Assembly: GCA_947172415.1 (NCBI GenBank) | Contig: OX359194.1 | Location: forward strand, 7,627,901-7,691,900 | Direction of reading: 5' to 3' | Length of the DNA: 64,000 nt | Source of the DNA: Chondrosia reniformis | Lineage: Eukaryota > Porifera > Demospongiae > Chondrillida > Chondrillidae | Part shown: piece after piece, positions 23,113 to 34,800 of the stretch | Position numbering within the stretch: the first letter of the stretch is position 1 | Layout of the letters: every line of letters starts with the position of its first letter | Program-made: the position numbers and the translations under genes | Notes under the pieces: generated by a model | Database searches by the model: none | What the model was told of the DNA's origin: nothing | What the model saw: the letters and a program-made list of their open reading frames with translations, nothing else

Positions 23113-24769
23113 ATGGCCGAAGGAGGTTTAACAAAGAGTGAAGTTTTCGAAGAAATGGAGCCTTCATTGAAGAATATATTAGACCAGAAGTCTCTAAAAT
23201 GGATATTTGTCGGCGGTAAGGGAGGCGTTGGAAAGACTACATGCAGGTAGGGCGGCGCTACAGTTGTATGATTCACCATAAAATCATCCTTATCTTCTTA
23301 CTCCAGTTGTAGTCTAGCCATATTGCTAGCTCAGCAAAGGGAAAACGTTCTCTTAATTTCCACGGATCCAGCCCACAATATTTCAGATACTTTTAACCAA
23401 AAGTTCTCAAAACAGCCTGTGGCAGTGAATGGGTTAAGAAATCTGTTTGCAATGGTACATGTTCTTATACACAGCAACTTAGGATTGTGATGTAGAGTTA
23501 ATAATTTAACTACCCCAGGAAATTGATCCCGCTGTCTTGGACAAAGATGAAATACAAAATGATGAGCTACAGCAGGCTGAAGGTACACAAGTATCTCTCT
23601 CATTGCTATATGTATCGCACAATGATTATGCTTTGTAGGCGGAGGTCTTTCTGGTCTTGCACAAGAGCTGCTGGCAGAATTCTCAGAATCTATTCCTGGA
23701 ATTGATGAAGCCAAAGGATTTATGGAGATACTGGGGTATGTACCTAGGTCTGGTATTGTGTATGTATGTACATCACCTAGGTTCTAATATAGTGCTACTC
23801 TTTCTTTAGGATCATTGAGAACTTCAAGTTTTCAGTGGTTGTGTTTGACACTGCTCCAACTGGACATACTCTGAGGTTTCTTTCCATTCCCAACCTTTTC
23901 ATCAAAAGCATGAAGAAACTACAGACAATGAAGTCCAAGTTTGGATCTCTCTTCACACAGGTTCACAGTTTAGCTCTGGGAATTCCCCTTACAAAACTTC
24001 TAGCTCCTATAAGTGTCATAATGATGCTATATTGCTATAACACTGGCTTCCTTTAAGCTACGTCTAAACCCTCTCCCTTGATATGTCTTGTGCAGGTTCT
24101 TCCAATGTTCGGTATAAATAATGATCCAAGTGAGATCAGTGGAAAGATTTCAGAGTACATCCCTGCCGTGGAGAGACTCCACAATGAATTTAGAAACCCA
24201 GTTAGTTGAGTGATGTGTATATCCATCTAGTGTCTTTATTCTTATTGGTTGCTTAGTTACCATTCCTTGGTTACCTTATAGGAGATGAGCACATTTGTGT
24301 GTGTCTGTATACCAGAATTTCTGTCTCTCTATGAGACTGAGAGATTAGTACAGGAGTTGGCAAAGCTAGAAATTGATGTAAGAAATATAGTTGTCAATCA
24401 GATATTGAAACCAGAACGTGATTCATCAGGTAATATAGATTTGTGTGTATTAAATTGCCTTGTATTGTAAATGCCTGTTGTAATCTGTGCTGAGATACAC
24501 TGTGTCTTGTGTAGATCGGGTCAAATGTAACATGTGTTCAGCTAGATTTAGAATACAAAGCAAGTACATTGAACAGGTAAATGGGACAACTGTATCACTG
24601 ATCTTAAAACCTTTTTTACTTAAATTATCCTCTTACTTAATCCTCACAGATTCATGATTTATATGAAGACTTTCACATAACTGAGTGTCCGTTACTGGGA
24701 GAAGAAGTTAGAGGTCTAGATAAAGTCAGGGAGTTTTCACGTTTTTTAATCCCTCCTAAAAAGTCTTAA
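23113..24769 (+). CDS. GET3: GET3/ASNA1/TRC40 tail-anchored protein targeting ATPase
   Basis: Cytosolic homodimeric ATPase that delivers tail-anchored membrane proteins to the ER receptor. About nine exons join in frame from [20 protein letters not shown] (ATG 23113). The P-loop lies in [13 protein letters not shown], switch I in [15 protein letters not shown], and the switch II/A-loop in [20 protein letters not shown]. The client-binding helical part includes [18 protein letters not shown] and [20 protein letters not shown] sequence. NIVVNQI follows. The dimer zinc pair is in [18 protein letters not shown], and the C-terminus ends [14 protein letters not shown] with TAA at 24767-24769. All key residues are present and length is typical for the family. 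Confidence 0.95.
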
Positions 24770-24983
24770 CTGTATAGATGTAGACCACAATCTACATAAG
24801 TATTACCTTTAATTAAATAGCATGTATTTAAATTAGAGGTGTATTTACAATATGTATTGAAATTATCATCATGATTTCAGTAATGATGAGCAATACATGG
24901 TATAATTACAATCCGAATATAATTATATATATATGAATTTTATTTTTTATATGTACATCTATTATGATTCTATATATTCTTTG

Positions 24984-26043
24984 CTACAAGTCATTTATAA
25001 AGTTATCATCTCTTTCATCTCCATATACCATCAAATTGTAGTCAAAATCTTCTAATTTTTCTCCTTTTATTGAGGTATGTTCTTGCCCTCCAGGATCACT
25101 TCTTCTAACATAAGCCCTTTCTAAGCTTGCTAAACCAGGTCCAGTGTTGCTAATTAAGTAGATGAGATAGTTGCGATATACATAAGTTATCTTGATATGT
25201 CAGTCTCACTGGGTTTATGCATGAAGTTACAGATGCATGCATGCACAGATAGTAAGATTACTTATGATCCGAAAAGTCTCCAATTGTAGCCCTGGATGGT
25301 TGTACTGATACACTTGGACTGAACTCCCTGTAGACAGGATTGATATCCCCAGTAAAGCCTTTATCCAGCGACTCCCTGCTGTCCCATTTCTTTGCTATCG
25401 TTGCGGCTCTGTTTTCATATACGGAGCTTCTATGGTCGTATAATTTGGGATTGTATTTCCTTTCTAAATATATCTTGTCATGTACCCGGCTGTAGCCTTC
25501 AAATATATCTGACCTGAAAAAAGCAAGCACTCATGACTACTAGAGCACATTTTATATCTTGTCAATTGCAGGACAGTTGATAAGTCTGGTTTGTCTTTGG
25601 GATGTACATCAGTATAGCGTAAAGTGCACGCCTACCTCGGTCTCTCACGCCCACTTCTCCTCGGCGATCTAGGGCCTATATGACGGTTCCTCTTCAGCCA
25701 ATATGCATAGCATCCAACTAAACTGACGACCACAACGAAAACGATTACAACTATGCTGCACACAATTACGGCAGCAGTAGCCTGGTCTCCTGGAGCAGAA
25801 TAGAAAAATAATTCGATGCATTCGCACAGCTACATCAATACGGATAAACGGCTTAGTACCTATCGATCCAGGGACCACTGTATCGCAAGTCGTCCCGCTA
25901 TATCCATCGTCACAAATACATGTAGTATTGTCGCTCGAGCACTCCCCATGGTTGCATTGTATATTACAGGACATTCTCCACCAACTTCTCCTTGTCACGT
26001 GACCATCTAATAAACATGGCCCTGCGGGCGACAGGTACTTCAT
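24984..26043 (-). CDS. Small EGF-like single-pass membrane protein, unrecognised
   Basis: Four exons on the minus strand. The first (from 25860) encodes an EGF-like module with six Cys: CNIQCNHGECSSDNTTCICD and GYSGTTCD. Exon 25636-25789 gives a transmembrane helix (AVIVCSIVVIVFVVVVSLVG) followed by a basic stop-transfer stretch (WLKRNRH...PRRSGRERPR). Exon about 25262-25514 is a Tyr-rich cytoplasmic tail with NPVY (an NPxY-type motif) and NPKLY. The last exon (24984 to about 25144) ends GDERDDNFINDL. The start is uncertain: ATG 26041-26043 and a later one near 25976 both lack a signal peptide, so an upstream exon may be missing. The first ATG lies inside exon 1 of SOAT on the other strand. 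It could be a receptor or adhesion protein; no family is recognised. Confidence 0.68.
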
Positions 26044-29000
26044 CCAAAACGTCGGAAAGTGACCGAAATGAGACTAGCTCCAGAAGTGGAGAAAGGTAAA
26101 TATACCTCTTACGGGTATAATAACTTAGACCAGCAGTGGCAGGATACGTGTTATATTGCTTTGCGCGTGTGCTAGCGCTTCTCTTGATCGCATGCAATTG
26201 GTGTTCGCCCTACAGGTCGGATAGAGTGAAGAAGAAGTTGAATCTTGTATTCAAGATTTATGAAGAGAGAGAATGCCCACTTTTGTAAGTAACATGTATA
26301 TGGTACACGCATACAGCTAATGTGTTACCAGTCCTACGTATACCCTGCTAATCCTATATACCTATATCCTGTTGGTTCTACCTATATCCTGTTGGTTCTA
26401 CCTATATCCTGCTGATCCCACCTATATCCTGCTGATCCCACCTATATCCTGTTGGTTCTACCTATATCCTGTTGGTTCTACCTATATCCTGCTGATTCCA
26501 CCTATATTCCTATACCTACCAGTCTTACTGCAAATCATACCTACATTCAGTAATTAGCATATTACGATATCTTATTGCAAGCAAACCAGTAATTGTTGCC
26601 CTATTATTATGTCATATCATCATTTAGAACCCTTTTGTTCCTTCCACTGATATAGTTTCACTTCTCATTTTACAGTGAGTTGGCCAATAACTCAAGTGAT
26701 CACAAGAGCTTTGCAGGAGTATTTAATCTTATCCTGGCTTTAGGGATTGTGTTAAGCCTCTATGATGTTGCAACAGACTCTTTGGAGCATGGAAGGTTTG
26801 CCAGGTCTTTTAATGCTGCTTCTCTTAAATCTCTCTCTTTGAATCATATACAGTCTCTATCTTGATGTTGGTCCCTTTGTGAACGTGTTTGGGGTACCAT
26901 CGGACTATATATTCCCCTTCTATATATGGCTTGTGTTGATTGGGTTGTACTTTGCCATATACCCAATGTTTGTGGTAAGTGTAAATGCCATGAATTATCA
27001 GTTCTAGTAATCACTAGGGATCGAGCCCAGGGCTACTGATGCCAGGCAACTCCTACTTTATCCCTTGTATGTACTCAACTCTCCAAATTCTATTCTGTAT
27101 AATTAGTTATATAATGAGTAATAATTGTTAAGTACTTAAGGCTGGACCTATTGAGATGATGTTCTGTTTTTGTCTTCTCTTCCTTCTAGATTTGGGCTCG
27201 TCTTGCTCATTTTGTTCCACTTGCATCGCCAATTTTCACCATTCTCTACATTCTCTACAATTTGATCTCACATGGGATTGTGCTACACTATGTATTTACC
27301 TACGACCTTCTCTTTAATGCCTCCTGTGTGCTGGCCCTAGAACAGGTAAGCTGCACGGAACTGAATGAACCAGTTGACGTACCTTGTAAGCCATGTTGAA
27401 GATGTTTTATTATAAACAATAACATCTACCTTCTGAAACTTGTATGAAGATACGACTGACCATGAAGTCATACTCCTTCATTCGTGAGAATGGTTACAAA
27501 GTGCTGTATCCGTGGAAGAGCACCGATACTGAAGGGCCAGCTGTTTGGTACAAAGGTCAAATGGAACCAGAACCTGCTTCCTTCAGACAATTCATATACT
27601 TCACATTCTGTCCAGTGCTCCTGTATAGAGACAAGTACCCCAGGTACACAGTAGTATAGGGACAAGTACCCCAGGTACACAGTAGTATAGGGACAAGTAC
27701 CCCAGGTACACAGTAGTATAGGGACAAGTACCCCAGGTACACAGTAGTATAGGGACAAGTACCCCAGGTACACAGTAGTATAGGGACAAGTACCCCAGGT
27801 ACACAGTAGTATAGGGACAAGTACCCCAGGTACACAGTAGTATAGGGACAAGTACCCCAGGTACACAGTAGTATAGGGACAAGTACCCCAGGTACACAGT
27901 AGTATAGGGACAAGTACCCCAGGTACACAGTAGTATAGGGACAAGTACCCCAGGTACACAGTAGTATAGGGACAAGTACCCCAGGTACACAGTAGTATAG
28001 GGACAAGTACCCCAGGTACACAGTAGTATAGGGACAAGTACCCCAGGTACACAGTAGTATAGGGACAAGTACCCCAGGTACACAGTAGTATAGGGACAAG
28101 TACCCCAGGTACACAGTAGTATAGGGACAAGTACCCCAGGTACACAGTAGTATAGGTACAAGTACCCCAGGTACACAGTAGTATAGGTACAAGTACTCCA
28201 GGTACACAGTAGTATAGGGACAAGTACCCCAGGTACACAGTAGTATAGGGACAAGTACCCCAGGTACACAGTAGTATAGGGACAAGTACCCCAGGTACAC
28301 AGTAGTATAGGGACAAGTACCCCAGGTACACAGTAGTATAGGGACAAGTACCCCAGGTACACAGTAGTATAGGGACAAGTACTCCAGGTACACAGTAGTA
28401 TAGGGACAAGTACCCCAGGTACACAGTAGTATAGGGACAAGTACCCCAGGTACACAGTAGTATAGGGACAAGTACCCCAGTGGAATTCTTGCTTGGAATA
28501 TATAGAAGGGCATTTCACTTTCATTGAAACAAAAACTTTATATCTTAATCTAATGAGCCTTGAAAGGTAACTGAGTGTTATTTCATTACAGGTATGTATT
28601 GCTTTATGTATGTCATTTAGGAGCAAAAGACTCAATTTTGGTAGAGCATTGTGGCATGCAATGGAGTTTGTGATGTCATTGATGGTCTGTATTATGATTG
28701 GGAAGAATTTTCTGAGAGAAGACTTTGAATTGATTCCTATGAACCCTTCAAAGTTAGTATATAGTCCTAATCTTTCTCACGTCTGTCATGTGACCTGCTA
28801 CCATGGAGACCTGTTAATAATGTTGAATAGATATGTTGCCCTAACAACTCTGAAGTTTGCTCTGATTGGTGTGTTTGCCCTCATGCTGGCCACAATGTGC
28901 ATAATGCATGGCTGGATGAATCTCTGGGCAGAGCTGACTCGATTTGGAGACAGAGAGTTTTACAGGGTAAGATTACGTGAGTGACCCTAGACCCTTATTT

Positions 29001-29830
29001 GGGTAATCTAACTTATTATGCATAGCTTCAGTATGTAATGGTTGTGTTCCTGTTATCACCACACAGAAATGGTGGACCTGTGGTGACTTCCGAACCTATT
29101 TCAGAGATTGGAACGTCATTGTGCATGACTGGATTTTTGCATACATCTATCAAGACTGGAAACTTGTAAGCAATTAAACTGCAGGAAAAGATTGTCTGAT
29201 ATGTTGTTATTTTGCTTTTGGCTGCAGTTCTTTAAGAGTAAAATGTACCTGTACATCGCAGCCCTGCCTCCCATTGTGATATCTTCGCTAGTTCACGAGT
29301 ACATGATTGGCGTTGGGACAAAAGCCTTCATTCCTTCAGTGACCTTCCTTTATTGTGTCTTTGGAAGTGAGTCATTTTCATGTCTACCTGTTTGGGAACT
29401 GCACATATTACTCTACGTGTACATCTTTCCTTTAATAACCATGGCAACTAGGTGTAATGTTTGTTGTAAAAATGAACTGTCTTCCAAGATATTTCAGAAA
29501 TCTCATTTTCCTAACACTCTTGAGTATGGGTATGGGTCTCATGGTGTATGGCTATGTGCTGGAGTACTACATGCGATATCACTGCCCCATAGAGGTAAGG
29601 TCACAACCTCATCATATGACTCCTGTAACCATGACACATGACACATGTAACCGCATCTATATATTGGAAAAGGGTGTCTGATCATTAATATTTTTTCAGT
29701 TTTATATATATTATATACAATTACCTGCATGCTTACTTTACTACAGGTATCGTTCAGAAATGCCTTCACAATACGCTCTTGGTCTTGTTATCAATTCTTA
29801 ATGAAACAACACATGGATCAAACACTCTAA
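26016..29830 (+). CDS. SOAT: Sterol O-acyltransferase (ACAT/SOAT, MBOAT family)
   Basis: ER multi-pass enzyme that esterifies cholesterol or other sterols with acyl-CoA. About twelve exons join in frame: 26016-26095, 26216-26284, 26676-26795, 26854-26974, 27190-27345, 27450-27643, 28621-28752, 28831-28966, 29067-29165, 29228-29366, 29452-29594 and 29747-29830. Family landmarks are LEQIRLTMKSYSFIRENGYK, LLYRDKYPR, LWAELTRFGDREFYRKWW, FRDWNVIVHDWIFAYIYQDW, the catalytic His in ISSLVHEYMI, RYHCPIE and the C-terminal RSWSCYQF, which matches the RSWTC end of vertebrate SOAT. The FYxDWWN signature reads FYRKWWT, so its Asp and Asn are both changed. The intron after 27643 contains a 31-bp minisatellite that repeats the donor site. 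The N-terminus is short and soluble, as in the family. Confidence 0.9.
26343..26515 (+). repeat. 20-bp minisatellite in SOAT intron 2
   Basis: About eight units of CCTATATCCTGTTGGTTCTA and the variant CCTATATCCTGCTGATCCCA. Intronic. Confidence 0.85.
27624..28480 (+). repeat. 31-bp minisatellite copying a SOAT exon-intron junction
   Basis: Unit starts TATAGGGACAAGTACCCCAG and continues GTACACAGTAG. The first unit (27624) is the end of SOAT exon 6 itself (TATAGAGACAAGTACCCCAG) plus the 5' splice site GTACAC. The last unit starts at 28461; the distance of 837 bp is exactly 27 x 31, so there is no net length change across 28 units. Only a few point variants are seen (ACTCCAG, AGGTACAAG). On the minus strand all three frames are open, which creates spurious ORFs of more than 300 codons. 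Confidence 0.95.
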
Positions 29831-31896
29831 CTTACACATTTACTGAAAAGATTTCATAGCCCATGCAACTCATAAGTCTGTATATGTGTTTAATAGTATT
29901 CTATTTACATATACTTCCTTACATATGTGCATGTGAATAATAGTATTATCAAGCCACAATCCATATCAAGCAAGAAGGGAAAAAAACAAAATAAATAACT
30001 ACCTAGGACAGCTGACATTCACATAAATGTAATATAAATTAATCACAAACATCTAAGTGTATATTGAAGAGATCTAACTTTAAAGGTGTACAGTCACATG
30101 AAGGGACTATCCCTTTAGCTTGCAGTCTCTATACACCAATCCATTTCTATAATTTATAATTACATTATATGATTAGTCCAATTCAATCATACAATTTAAA
30201 AATACTTTTTTATGTATACAGAAAATTTAAGTTAAAATAATCAAAAAATTAAGAGTTTACGAGTCCCAAAAAGTCCTTTTGAAATGATCTGTACATTCAG
30301 AAACTTGCTGTACTTCTTTTCATATCATCATAGATGACCCCAGGGCACACCGCGTGGAGGTAGAAGTACATCGTGCCCCAAAATGCCTCCAGTTTCTCAA
30401 CTCTGTTTGACACTTCCACTACTTGCGTCGTAAGAGAAGCTGCACGGGAACGGTCCGGCATACCTGACCGACCTATGACCAGTTACTAGTCCTGCACTGC
30501 CTCACGCTACGGACAGAACAAGCCCGACCCTGGCGGACCACAAACTCCCACCAATGAGAATCATCATGTGCACACAACGCAGCTTGAGAGCACTGTACAC
30601 AGACTTTAGCTCATTGAGATCAGCCAGGTTGCTTTAGAGTAGGGACTCATCGATGAACTATAAGAAAAAAAATAGAGAATATGTAATGAACAGCGTACAT
30701 GTACATACGTATATACATAAACATTGAGCACAAAAATTCCAAGTGCAAATGCAAATGCCTTCCAAACCAACCTGATGCGGCAGCCTACAATAGCTTCCTG
30801 ACCGACTACATAGTGGCACTGGACCCACGCTCCTCCAGGTATGGGTCGTATAGTGAGAACCAACAAAGTTGATTAATAGTGAGATACATCTCCAGGCACT
30901 AACCCATAGGTAGAGAGACCACCCCACTATACGAACACCGATGACCCTTTGTCGCATGGTACCATGGTCGTGCTCCTACCACGGTTTTCTCATTGATCTA
31001 CTCCAAAGTAGACCTCCAGAGTTGATAGCCTGGAGGCCAAAGACTGAAAATTTCCTCGACTATTTATTATTAGAAATTGTCAGCGGGAAACATCGTGAAC
31101 TTGGCGGAACCAAGATTTTGTTATTTTTTTTCCAAGTCATGCTCGAGAACAATGCCAGAACAATAGACAACATGCAGTACATGACCCGGCCTATTCAGCA
31201 ACTTGTTATTGTTATTGAGTTCAAACTTGAAATCATGCATGGGTATTCAGCGAAGCCATGCAAGCTGTTAATATCTCAATGAACTTCTAATTGTTTCAGC
31301 AGTAATCAATTATTTTAACATATGCACAATCTCTTGCAAGCACATGAATTGAGACATGTCAAGCTGAGTTCCAGAGTCATTTTTAATGGATGTACATGAA
31401 GAAACAAATATTAATTTGTTGTGTAAAGTCAATATAATGTGTATATATACTTCATGTGCATGTCCTTTTAACAGAGAATTACTTTGTAGATTAAATTATC
31501 ATTGACACTTTAATTTTCTGTCCAACTATTTTACTGTAACAGCACATGACAGTGGTTGATACAATAACATGTTATTGTAGGATTTGTGTCGGAGTATGGA
31601 CTAATTGAATAATAACTTCTTTGAGGGTTACAATACTTTCTTGTTTTAAGTCTAGAAAAACTTAAACATTTGACTCTGAATCTCAAGTACCCATCTCAAG
31701 GTATAGAATACAGTAATATTTTTTTGGTCAGAAGAAATGGTGTCATATAAATGTATAGATAATATAATATGTATGCAATCAATTCAGATATTAATTATGT
31801 ACATCTGTTCATAATTATACATTAAGCAGCATAATATTTAGCAAGTTAAAAATACAAAAATGATGTACTTTTCTTTGCTGTACATCTTGTGAATTA
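29831..31896. other. Gene-poor gap SOAT / UBE3C
   Basis: Two converging 3' ends. The edges are AT-rich. The middle (about 30300-31000) is more GC-rich and has short ORFs on both strands, of which one minus-strand ORF (30297-30461) looks protein-like. Otherwise nothing I can name. Confidence 0.45.
30297..30461 (-). CDS. Candidate small ORF or last exon, unrecognised
   Basis: 54 codons from ATG (30459-30461) to TGA (30297-30299). It begins MPDRSRAASLTTQVVEVSNR; residues about 12-25 are amphipathic (VVEVSNRVEKLEAFW), then an aromatic stretch GTMYFYLHAVCPGVIYDDM. Composition looks coding and is unlike the flanking AT-rich DNA. Upstream minus-strand sequence near 30540-30620 (LNELKSVYSALKLRCVHMMI) could be another exon. 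No family is recognised, and it may be chance. Confidence 0.3.
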   Translation of the reverse strand: MPDRSRAASLTTQVVEVSNRVEKLEAFWGTMYFYLHAVCPGVIYDDMKRSTASF

Positions 31897-34800
31897 TTAA
31901 CTAAGTTCAAATCCAGCATTGGAAGATATAGCATAAAGCAGCTGCTTCTTCAGTTGAGCAGCTGTCGAATATTCCGGTAACTTCAGCAGGTTCATGCATG
32001 TGCTGGCTGTAGGCAACCTGTCTTCATCGGGACCGCCAGACTGAACACCAAATTTGGGAGACAGCTCCTGTTAAGTAAGAAAACAATGATTAAAAATATT
32101 AATTCCTAAAGAATAATACAATTTATTAAACATAAATATATAATCAAGTGTTAATCAAACCATCATTAGCTGTGTAAAGGTAGGGCTGGTTGTCAGAGGA
32201 CCCAACTAAACTTAATTACAATACACCAAGAGAGCAATGTACCTTAAAGCCAAGCAGTGGAGGCCTGGAACAAGATGTTACAAACTTCAGCAACCGCTTC
32301 TTGTCTTCTTCACTAAACTGCGCCACAACCTCCCAGAAATACTGTATGGTCGGATGACTCAAAGTGTAACTACCTACAGTGATAGCAGCCATATTGTCAG
32401 ACTTTGTGAAGGAATAGAGGCAGCCATTTTTGTCATCATTATTCAAAAGCTATACTATGTCACATGGAATCATTACAAGGCTACATTAGTACAGCAGTAG
32501 CCTACATAGTGCAAATATATGCATATGTACCTCCATAATTGGTGTTATTTTTCAGGTCCTCTGTATCTATGGGAACAGAGGCACCAGAAATGAGAACTTG
32601 TATCTCCTTCTCATTTAGCATTTGGAACAGCTGCAATGGTATGACACTAGCCACTCCATTAATAAACTCAGTACAATGAACAGACATCTAGCAAAAGGAA
32701 GATACAGTTCCTTGTCTCTACATGTCAATCTCTGAGGCTTCATAGTCAGATGTACTTCAGTATCATTTTAGTTACCAAGTCATGAATATAATAATAGGGC
32801 GTGGCTCTGTTCTTGAACTTTGATAATTACAATGCACAGTTGGAAGAAGATTAACATGTAACTAATGGAAGTTGCATTGTGGTGGGAAATGTGGATTTAG
32901 ATAGGTCTCAGTGTCTGAAGGTGGTTGAGCTTAATAAATCAACCTTGTGAGCAGTACCTGTCTATTGACTCTGTAATCAGCCACAAGATGTATATATTCC
33001 TCTCTGTTTTCAGCTGTCACACTAATGTTCTGACCACCGGGTTTCAATTCCACAACCTAGAAAAGATTAAACATACATACGTACGTTGCAATTTGAAACT
33101 AATGGCTAATGCCTACATCTGATTGGCTAATACCTACATACATCTGATTGGCTAATACCTACCTCTGATTGACCAAGGTCATTGTTGACTATTGTAAAGT
33201 TTAGAGCCAAATTTTTGAAGTCTCCATTGAATTGCTTTAAAAATAGAAGGTTTCTACAAAACCAAGATGCATACCACTACATGTATGAGGTATACCATGA
33301 GAATGAGGGGGCGGGGCAATGAGAATGAGAGGGTGTGGCAATTAGAATGAGAGGGTGTGGCAATGAGAATGAGAGGGTGTGGTAATGAGAATGAGAGGGT
33401 GTGGTAATGAGAATGAGAGGGTGTGGCAATGAGAATGAGAGGGTGTGGCAATGAGAATGAGAGGGTGTGGCAATTAGAATGAGAGTGTGTGGCAATGAGA
33501 ATGAGAGGGTGTGGCAATGAGAATGAGAGGGTGTGGCAATGAAAATGAGAGGGTGTGGCAATGAGAATGAGAGGGTGTGATAAGAGCAGGAAATTGACCT
33601 ATACAGCTCTGGATCCAGTGATGAGAGATGGTGTACATCCACTCTTCCAGCACGGCTTATCAGTTTCCTCAAAAAGAAGCCAGCTAAAGGTAACTCAACC
33701 AGTAGATTCTCGTAGATAGCCTGCATAGAAGTAGTTATACATACTTGTATATACAATATCAGACCATCAAATGTGTTCTTATCAGTCAATACCTTTGCAA
33801 GCATTCTCCCAAGGAATCTGTAGTGAAGCTTAAAGTGTGGCTCAACTAACTGAACCTATAAGTGTTATGGAAGCTCGATCACATGACTATCACATGACCA
33901 TCACATGAACCTACTTCTGGATTGGGGTATAACAGTCCTTCATGATTTCCCTTAAAGAATCCTCTATTTGGGTCAAATCCAACATGAATCAGCTGATCTA
34001 GAAACTCTCTGAACAAGCCCCCACCATCTATACCAGCTTCATCCAGGCCTTCCAGGTTAGTAAAGGTGACATGAATCATCTGGTGGAGGTCTAGACACAA
34101 GTAGTGATGATTGTACGTAACAAGTGAAGTTGGCCAGAGCCTTCTGGTTGTAGAAGTGCTCATGTGTGGTACCTTGATCCACAGCCAGCTGGGTAAAGGC
34201 ATCCTCATAAATGTGTTCTCTGCGGATCTTCAGATTAATGCTACTCCCCATGTGGAACCCTCGCAAGGGCTGGCTGTGGGCTACCATGTGGAAGATCACC
34301 TTGCGAATCAGCTGCAACAGGAGGACACATGTAGATGCAATCCTATTTTCATAATTGATAGTCTCTTTACATTAACAACTACCCTAATGTGTGTTCCTAC
34401 CTTCACTCTGTCATAGAAGTTGAACACAAAGGGCACATTCTTCAAAATATCAACATACATCATATCAGACCCCGCCATTGGTAGTGACTTTTCATCCTCT
34501 TCTGTGAAGTGTTTAGAGGAAGCTCACGTGACAGGCATGTGATAAATAATTGAATATAGGTGCAGAACGTACCTGTTTCCCAGAACAACTTCTCTGGCAG
34601 CTGAAAAAAACAAACAAAATTAAAGAATAAATTTTCATTAAGCCTGGATGGATCTCAATGGTGCATACTGTAGTAATGTTGAATTTCAGAGTTGGTGACA
34701 CCCAGTGATCTTCTGGACAGAAGGCTCTTCGTGTGTTTCTTTCATGTAAGCTCCTTAGTAACTTGTACACATGCTAGATTAAACAACATGACTGTAAACT

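Noticed and set aside
27000..27065. tRNA B-box-like string (GGCTCGATCCC on the minus strand) in a SOAT intron
   Set aside because: Could hint at a tRNA-derived SINE, but A-box spacing is too short and no cloverleaf forms.
27468..28635. Three overlapping minus-strand ORFs of 318-344 codons with YLGYLSLYYCVPGVL repeats
   Set aside because: They are translations of the 31-bp minisatellite, open in all three frames because the unit lacks stop codons on that strand; they lie antisense within a SOAT intron.
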